From Bacillota bacterium (GTDB taxonomy: Bacteria; Bacillota; Clostridia; Peptostreptococcales; Anaerovoracaceae), in the NCBI GenBank assembly GCA_029266295.1, contig JAQSXD010000112.1, forward strand, positions 1-9,442: a stretch of DNA of 9,442 bases, in the 5' to 3' direction. The position numbers were made by a program, and so were the translations under genes. Positions within the stretch are counted from its first letter, which is position 1; each line of letters begins with the position of its first letter. The notes below the pieces were generated by a model. It ran no database searches and had not been told where the DNA came from. It saw only the letters and a program-made list of their open reading frames with translations. This document shows positions 6,404-9,442 of the stretch, piece after piece.

Positions 6404-7031
6404 AGTTACCTTCAAACCCGGAACCATGGTAAACCCTGTTCCTGTTGTCATGGTAACCTGCGGGGATATGAAAGCGGAATCTAATATTATAACCATTGCC
6501 TGGACCGGAATCGTAAATTCAGAACCCCCGATAACCTATATCTCTGTAAGAAAATCAAGGCATTCCCATGCCATGATCGAAGGCTCAGGAGAATTTGTTA
6601 TCAATCTGACCACGGAGAAACTGGCATTTCAGACCGATTACTGCGGTGTCAAATCCGGTCGCGATGTCAATAAATTTCAGGAGCAGAAGCTTACCCCTGT
6701 TCCGGGACAGCATGTAAAATGCCCGATGATAGAGGAAGCACCCGTCAATTTAGAATGCCGGGTGAGAGAAGTGCACCAATATCCGTCCCACGATATGTTT
6801 GTGGCGGATATTTTAGCGGTTCATGCGGACGAGAGCTTGTTTCACGAAAACGGCAAACTGGAGCTGGAACGCGCGGGCTTGCTCTGCTACAGCCATGGTG
6901 AATATTTCGGCCTTCAAAAACACCCTCTTGGAAAATTTGGCTATTCCATCATGAAGCCAAAGACGAAAAAAAGGACTGCTTCAGAAGAAAGAATCAACAA
7001 GCAAAAAAGATGGTCAAACAAAAAAGGCTGA
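6396..7031 (+). CDS. Flavin reductase-like FMN-binding split-barrel protein
   Basis: The 211-residue product has the flavin reductase-like split beta-barrel over about residues 8-170: NPVPVVMVTCGD, NIITIAWTGIVNSEPPITYISV, SGEFVINL, DYCGVKSGRDVNKF and a later GLLCYSHGEYFGL. Such proteins bind FMN and reduce flavins or other acceptors with NAD(P)H, often as electron donors for partner enzymes; the substrate here is unknown. The tail (about 180-211) is Lys/Arg-rich and lies outside the core domain. The gene overlaps rluD by eight bases and has AGGAGGG at 6382-6388, so it is the last gene of the operon. Its link to rRNA modification is probably only co-transcription. Confidence 0.9.
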   Translation: MSKVTFKPGTMVNPVPVVMVTCGDMKAESNIITIAWTGIVNSEPPITYISVRKSRHSHAMIEGSGEFVINLTTEKLAFQTDYCGVKSGRDVNKFQEQKLTPVPGQHVKCPMIEEAPVNLECRVREVHQYPSHDMFVADILAVHADESLFHENGKLELERAGLLCYSHGEYFGLQKHPLGKFGYSIMKPKTKKRTASEERINKQKRWSNKKG

Positions 7032-7052
7032 TACCGTCGAAATCAGCCTTTT
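7022..7052. terminator. Bidirectional terminator between flavin reductase and zinc-ribbon gene
   Basis: AAAAGGCTGAT (7022-7032) pairs perfectly with ATCAGCCTTTT (7042-7052) across a nine-base loop, and the flavin reductase stop codon lies in the left arm. On the plus strand only four T residues close the structure. On the minus strand the A-run at 7020-7025 gives a six-T tail, so it also serves the convergent small gene at 7119-7268. Confidence 0.8.
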
Positions 7053-7053
7053 G

Positions 7054-7333
7054 GCGACAGGTTCCCCTTCTGAGAATAACGAGTAACGATTTGAATTTGA
7101 GAAAAAGGGAATATCGTATTATAGAGTTCTAACGTATTGCAGACAACTGGTGCAGACATATCCGTTTTTAAAGCCGGTGATATCCTCCAGCCCGCCGCAT
7201 AATCCGCAGCGTAATTCTCCTATCCTGGTGAATTGATATCTTGTTGTTTTGTTGCTTTTAACCTTCATACTTAACCTGCTTTCTTTCTGAATTAAGAGGA
7301 GAATTCGTCTCAGTTTTGAGAGGAACCTGTCGC
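7054..7333. repeat. 12-bp inverted repeat flanking the zinc-ribbon gene
   Basis: GCGACAGGTTCC (7054-7065) and its exact complement GGAACCTGTCGC (7322-7333) bracket the 49-codon minus-strand gene. Inside each arm, after a spacer of four (left) or eight (right) bases, the string CTGAGA recurs in mirrored orientation, so the similarity extends imperfectly. No target-site duplication is evident. It may be a regulatory or mRNA-pairing element, or the ends of a small mobile unit. Confidence 0.55.
7119..7268 (-). CDS. Small zinc-ribbon protein, 49 residues, function unknown
   Basis: On the minus strand ATG (7268-7266) opens a 49-codon frame ending in TAA (7121-7119). The product begins MKVKSNKTTRYQFTRIGEL and carries CGLC (residues 21-24) and CTSC (39-42). 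The 14-residue gap between them contains Gly and aromatic residues (GFKNGYVC), a typical treble-clef or zinc-ribbon arrangement. The N-terminus is basic. An AGG lies about seven bases before the ATG (minus strand). The paired CxxC motifs and the downstream minus-strand T-run terminator argue that it is real although short. It is transcribed against the neighbouring operon. A nucleic-acid or protein-binding role is plausible; I do not recognise a named family. Confidence 0.7.
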   Translation of the reverse strand: MKVKSNKTTRYQFTRIGELRCGLCGGLEDITGFKNGYVCTSCLQYVRTL

Positions 7334-7353
7334 TTCCTTATAGGAGCAATTTC

Positions 7354-7382
7354 ATTTTATGGCGGGGCCCGAAAGAAAGCAA
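7354..7382 (-). promoter_or_regulatory. Weak candidate promoter for the zinc-ribbon gene
   Basis: On the minus strand TTGCTT (7382-7377) and TAAAAT (7359-7354) are separated by 17 bases. The -10 matches five of six consensus bases, while the -35 matches only three. A transcript from here would carry one arm of the inverted repeat (7333-7322) near its 5' end. Confidence 0.3.
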
Positions 7383-7397
7383 TAGCATACTAATTTA

Positions 7398-7446
7398 ATG
7401 TAATAAGTAGTGCACGAAATGTAATAATTTATCATATTATGTAATA
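7398..7446 (+). promoter_or_regulatory. Three phased ATGTAATA direct repeats upstream of the lipase gene
   Basis: ATGTAATA occurs at 7398-7405, 7419-7426 and 7439-7446, with start-to-start distances of 21 and 20 bases, close to two helical turns. TATTAT at 7435-7440 is a possible -10 without a good -35. The last copy ends 27 bases before the start codon. This layout suits a transcription factor binding on one face of the DNA, but the region is AT-rich, which weakens the case. Confidence 0.4.
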
Positions 7447-7460
7447 TATTGTCCGAATTT

Positions 7461-7466
7461 GGAGGG
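7461..7466 (+). promoter_or_regulatory. Ribosome binding site that sets the lipase start
   Basis: GGAGGG lies seven bases before ATG 7474. An in-frame TTG at 7459 would place this site inside the coding region, so ATG 7474 is the better start. Confidence 0.8.
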
Positions 7467-7473
7467 TCGCTCT

Positions 7474-8337
7474 ATGTACAGTACATTTCAATTGCATAAC
7501 GGTCAAGTTCCGCTTACGGGGTATGTGTGGACCGTGGATCAGCCGAAAGCGGTTGCTTGCCTGGTACATGGAATTGGTGAACATGCCGGAAGATATGACC
7601 GAATTGGGGAGGCCTTTCAGGAATATGGAATCTGTCTCATTGGAGTGGATTTGAGAGGACACGGGCTGTCGGCAGGAAAGAGGGGACATACTGCCCCAAG
7701 AGCAGAAATTCTTCGTGATATCGACCTGCTGATTGACCATACGAGAAAGATCTATCCAAATGTGCCCATTGTCCTTTATGGCCATAGCATGGGTGGAAAT
7801 CTTGCATTGGATTACCGGAACAGAGGGAAATACCGTTCTGTTCCCGCGGGCTATGTAATCACTTCTCCCTGGTTGATTTTGCTGCGGAAGATTCCCTTTT
7901 ATCTCTATCAGTTTTCTAAGCTTATGGCGGTATTCAAACCGGATTTTACAATGAATTCTAACATAAAAAACGAGGAACTGGGCAATTCCGGGATCATCGC
8001 GAAACAGGAGAACAAACATCTCATGCATGGAAAGATTACGGTCAGAACGGCCCTTGACGGATTTGAAACAGCAGATAGACTGCTTCAGGAGCGGGTTAGC
8101 GCAGACGGCAGTGCTGCATTGAAACCATTTCTTCTGATGCAGGGTGATGCAGATCAAATCTGCGACCCCGAGGGAAGCAGGCGACTGGCTCGATTGGAAG
8201 CAGAACACTGCACCTATATGGAATGGCCGGATTTATACCATGAAATTCATAGCGGAGGCGCTGTGTCAGACGGTACGGAAGTAATAGAGGTCATTGCACA
8301 ATGGATTATAAGAACTACGATTCATACCATGGAATAG
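7474..8337 (+). CDS. Alpha/beta hydrolase, lysophospholipase/monoacylglycerol lipase type
   Basis: From ATG 7474 the product has 287 residues and belongs to the serine aminopeptidase S33 / Hydrolase_4 group, which cleaves acyl esters of monoglycerides or lysophospholipids. Family marks are VHGIGEHAGRYD (31-42, oxyanion-hole loop), VDLRGHGLSAGKRGH (58-72), the nucleophile elbow GHSMGG (Ser105), GDADQICDP with Asp227, and DLYHEIHS with His256, giving a complete triad. The lid region (about 130-200) is family-specific and unassigned. No signal peptide is visible, so it is cytoplasmic. The gene stands alone with its own terminator. Physiological substrate is unknown; a detoxifying or lipid-recycling esterase is plausible. 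Confidence 0.92.
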   Translation: MYSTFQLHNGQVPLTGYVWTVDQPKAVACLVHGIGEHAGRYDRIGEAFQEYGICLIGVDLRGHGLSAGKRGHTAPRAEILRDIDLLIDHTRKIYPNVPIVLYGHSMGGNLALDYRNRGKYRSVPAGYVITSPWLILLRKIPFYLYQFSKLMAVFKPDFTMNSNIKNEELGNSGIIAKQENKHLMHGKITVRTALDGFETADRLLQERVSADGSAALKPFLLMQGDADQICDPEGSRRLARLEAEHCTYMEWPDLYHEIHSGGAVSDGTEVIEVIAQWIIRTTIHTME

Positions 8338-8354
8338 TTTCCATGGTATTTTTT
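8324..8354 (+). terminator. Strong Rho-independent terminator of the lipase gene
   Basis: ATACCATGGAA (8324-8334) pairs perfectly with TTCCATGGTAT (8339-8349) around a TAGT loop, followed directly by a T-run to 8354. The lipase stop codon is in the loop. Confidence 0.93.
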
Positions 8355-8372
8355 GTGATTTTGCTGTACGAC

Positions 8373-8401
8373 TTGAAATTATAAATCGATCAGTGAATAA
8401 T
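8373..8401 (+). promoter_or_regulatory. Sigma-A-like promoter of the SCSG gene
   Basis: TTGAAA (8373-8378) and AATAAT (8396-8401) each match five of six consensus bases and are exactly 17 bases apart. Transcription would begin near 8408 and produce a leader of about 130 nt before the start codon at 8537. Confidence 0.6.
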
Positions 8402-8463
8402 ATATATAGAAACGGGAATAAAAAATTAATCCATATCGTGGAACCCATCTTGAACAACTTCTA

Positions 8464-8530
8464 AATAATTAGGAGTGTTCCGTAGACCCCTTTCAGATAC
8501 TCCTAATTATTAAATTCATCATGAAAGGAG
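8464..8530 (+). promoter_or_regulatory. Leader hairpin with anti-Shine-Dalgarno loop (candidate pseudoknot)
   Basis: AATAATTAGGAGT (8464-8476) pairs perfectly with ACTCCTAATTATT (8499-8511), a 13-bp stem. Its 22-base loop contains CCTTTCA (8489-8495), complementary over all seven bases to TGAAAGG (8522-8528), which includes most of the ribosome binding site GAAAGGAG (8523-8530). An H-type pseudoknot would therefore hide the site. No T-run follows, so it is not a terminator. The function is inferred. Confidence 0.55.
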
Positions 8531-8536
8531 ATTTAT

Positions 8537-9151
8537 ATGTTTATGAACAAAGAGAACAGCCCGATCTGTAAAATCAAGTCCAATCAAAAACAAATAAAGA
8601 TTCCTGTAGATGGTCAATTGAGTAAAAATGGAACAATTGTCAAGAATACGAGTACTGCCGGTGAAGTAGACTATTCGATCGCGAACCTCGTAGATGGTAT
8701 TAACAAAGCGGGATTTAAGTCCGTTTATTCCTGCTCTGGATTAAAAAAAGACCACCCCAACCGTGAAACAAAACCCGGCGGGGGATATATCAGTTTTCTG
8801 ATTCAGGACAATGAACTGGATGCCATTGCGTGGATCAAAAACGCTGCTCATCGTTTTAACTTGTCGGTGGAACAGACAACGATCAACAGTAAACCTGCCT
8901 TGGTCGTCAGAATTGATAAAGATAAGGAAGGAAATTCTCTGACGGATCGAATCAGGATCGCGAATGAGTCTGGGGAGGATGCCTGCATGGGCTTTAAAAC
9001 TCGACCTTACGGAGCCTTCACGAAGGATCTCGAAGATATTATTCTGCGCTGCGGAGGTTTGATTTACGATACGGATGAAAAAATTGAAGCAGTCTGGAGG
9101 AAATTTTGCTCCATGCTGCTGCCGGGCACGAGGATCAAAAATGCAGGCTGA
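8537..9151 (+). CDS. Unrecognised protein with SCSG motif, 204 residues
   Basis: I cannot assign a named family with confidence. The N-terminal 40 residues are polar and basic. The middle part (about 44-90) reads as a helix (VDYSIANLVDGINKAGF), then VYSCSG (63-68), a charged stretch and GGGYISF (81-87). A Ser-Cys-Ser-Gly turn followed by a Tyr-Ile-x-Phe strand recalls the SCSGR/SCSGH pattern of Tyw3-like proteins and some phage or bacterial hypotheticals, but the rest is not obviously Tyw3. Five cysteines occur (11, 66, 150, 172, 191). No membrane segment or signal peptide is seen. AGGAG lies six bases before ATG 8537. It is a single-gene unit with a regulated-looking leader. Confidence 0.8.
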   Translation: MFMNKENSPICKIKSNQKQIKIPVDGQLSKNGTIVKNTSTAGEVDYSIANLVDGINKAGFKSVYSCSGLKKDHPNRETKPGGGYISFLIQDNELDAIAWIKNAAHRFNLSVEQTTINSKPALVVRIDKDKEGNSLTDRIRIANESGEDACMGFKTRPYGAFTKDLEDIILRCGGLIYDTDEKIEAVWRKFCSMLLPGTRIKNAG

Positions 9152-9158
9152 AAAGACG

Positions 9159-9181
9159 AGGCTGCCGGATTACGGCAGCCT
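9159..9181. terminator. Hairpin terminator between convergent genes
   Basis: AGGCTGCCG (9159-9167) pairs with CGGCAGCCT (9173-9181) over a five-base loop. The plus-strand tail is poor in T, while the minus strand continues into CGTCTTTT, so it fits the minus-strand rqcH end better but can serve both genes. The rqcH stop codon is in the loop. Confidence 0.7.
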
Positions 9182-9442
9182 TGGATTTACATAAACTGTT
9201 CTGTTGTCTGTAAAGATAACCATCCCAGGTTTTGCTCCGTTTGGCTTTTTTACATGTCGCACCTGTGTATAATCTACCGGAACATTTTCAGAATCTCGGC
9301 CTTTGCTGTGGTATGCAGCAATGGCTGCGGCTTCAAAGATTGCAGTTTCTGTCAGACCTTTTCCTTCGGTGAACAGGATTACATGAGAGCCGGGGATATC
9401 CTTCGTGTGGAACCAGACATCTTTTGGGGAAGCAGTCTTAAA
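9170..9442 (-). CDS. rqcH: RqcH/NFACT ribosome quality-control protein, C-terminal part
   Basis: The minus strand is open from the window edge for 90 residues to TAA at 9172-9170. It contains KDVWFHTKDIPGSHVIL, then EAAAIAAYHSKGR, VDYTQVRHVKKP and KPGMVIFTDNRTVYVNP. These are the signatures of the C-terminal NFACT-R (DUF814) domain. RqcH, also annotated as fibronectin-binding protein A (FbpA/YloA), binds obstructed 50S subunits with peptidyl-tRNA and recruits tRNA-Ala to add C-terminal alanine tails for degradation. The N-terminal NFACT-N domain and the coiled coils lie beyond the window. The end is intact and matches the normal family terminus. Confidence 0.93.
   Translation of the reverse strand, partial: FKTASPKDVWFHTKDIPGSHVILFTEGKGLTETAIFEAAAIAAYHSKGRDSENVPVDYTQVRHVKKPNGAKPGMVIFTDNRTVYVNPRLP

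Noticed and set aside
7054..7333. Calling the inverted-repeat unit a transposable element outright
   Set aside because: No target-site duplication is visible, no transposase is present and copy number cannot be judged from one window.
7459..7473. TTG start five codons upstream for the lipase
   Set aside because: It would place the GGAGGG ribosome binding site inside the coding sequence; ATG 7474 is ideally spaced from it.
7432..8208. Long open frame of 258 codons on the minus strand opposite the lipase gene
   Set aside because: It is antisense to a gene with a complete catalytic triad, its translation shows no recognisable domain, and it runs through the promoter region; it is a coding shadow.
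8464..8511. Hairpin as a Rho-independent terminator
   Set aside because: No T-run follows the stem, and it lies in the leader of the gene at 8537 downstream of a good promoter.
8464..8530. preQ1 riboswitch
   Set aside because: The architecture is similar, but the conserved preQ1-I core and A-rich tail and the preQ1-II stems are not present.

Overview
The window looks like a chromosomal segment from a low-to-moderate GC Gram-positive anaerobe of the class Clostridia. The basis is the gene content: a khpA-rimM-trmD translation cluster runs straight into a ylmE/sepF/ylmG/divIVA cell-division cluster and then lspA and an RluD-type pseudouridine synthase. Strong purine-rich Shine-Dalgarno sites and the Firmicutes-type proteins (SepF, DivIVA, YlmG, RqcH) agree with this. 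A finer placement, for example a Eubacteriales family near Anaerovoracaceae, is only a guess. No phage, insertion sequence, CRISPR array, rRNA or tRNA was seen.

Layout. Bases 1-34 hold the last codons of a KhpA-like KH-domain protein, followed by a hairpin with a T-run (58-92) and a palindrome-rich leader of about 100 nt (96-194). Bases 212-7031 are one co-directional plus-strand block: rimM, trmD, an uncharacterised HlyD-like membrane protein, the PLP-binding protein ylmE/yggS, sepF, ylmG/yggT, divIVA, lspA, rluD-like and a flavin reductase-like gene. Junctions are short or overlapping, which suggests one or a few long transcripts. A hairpin overlapping the flavin reductase stop codon (7022-7052) closes the block.

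The second part is a set of small independent units. A 49-codon minus-strand gene encodes a two-CxxC zinc-ribbon protein (7119-7268) that I found by reading the minus strand by eye. It lies inside a long-range 12-bp inverted repeat (7054-7065 / 7322-7333). Next comes a lysophospholipase/monoacylglycerol lipase-type hydrolase (7474-8337) with three evenly spaced ATGTAATA repeats upstream and a strong terminator downstream. Then an unrecognised 204-residue protein with an SCSG motif (8537-9151) follows a good sigma-A-like promoter and a leader that can fold into a pseudoknot masking its ribosome binding site. Finally the C-terminal part of RqcH/NFACT lies on the minus strand (9170-9442, continuing beyond the window).

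How it fits together. The first block combines ribosome and tRNA maturation (RimM, TrmD, RluD) with septum and pole assembly (SepF, YlmG, DivIVA) and lipoprotein processing (LspA), a growth-linked housekeeping set. Nothing here is clearly a new defence or biosynthetic system. The items most worth a second look are the leader pseudoknot and its SCSG gene, the small zinc-ribbon gene with its flanking inverted repeat, and the structured leader before rimM.
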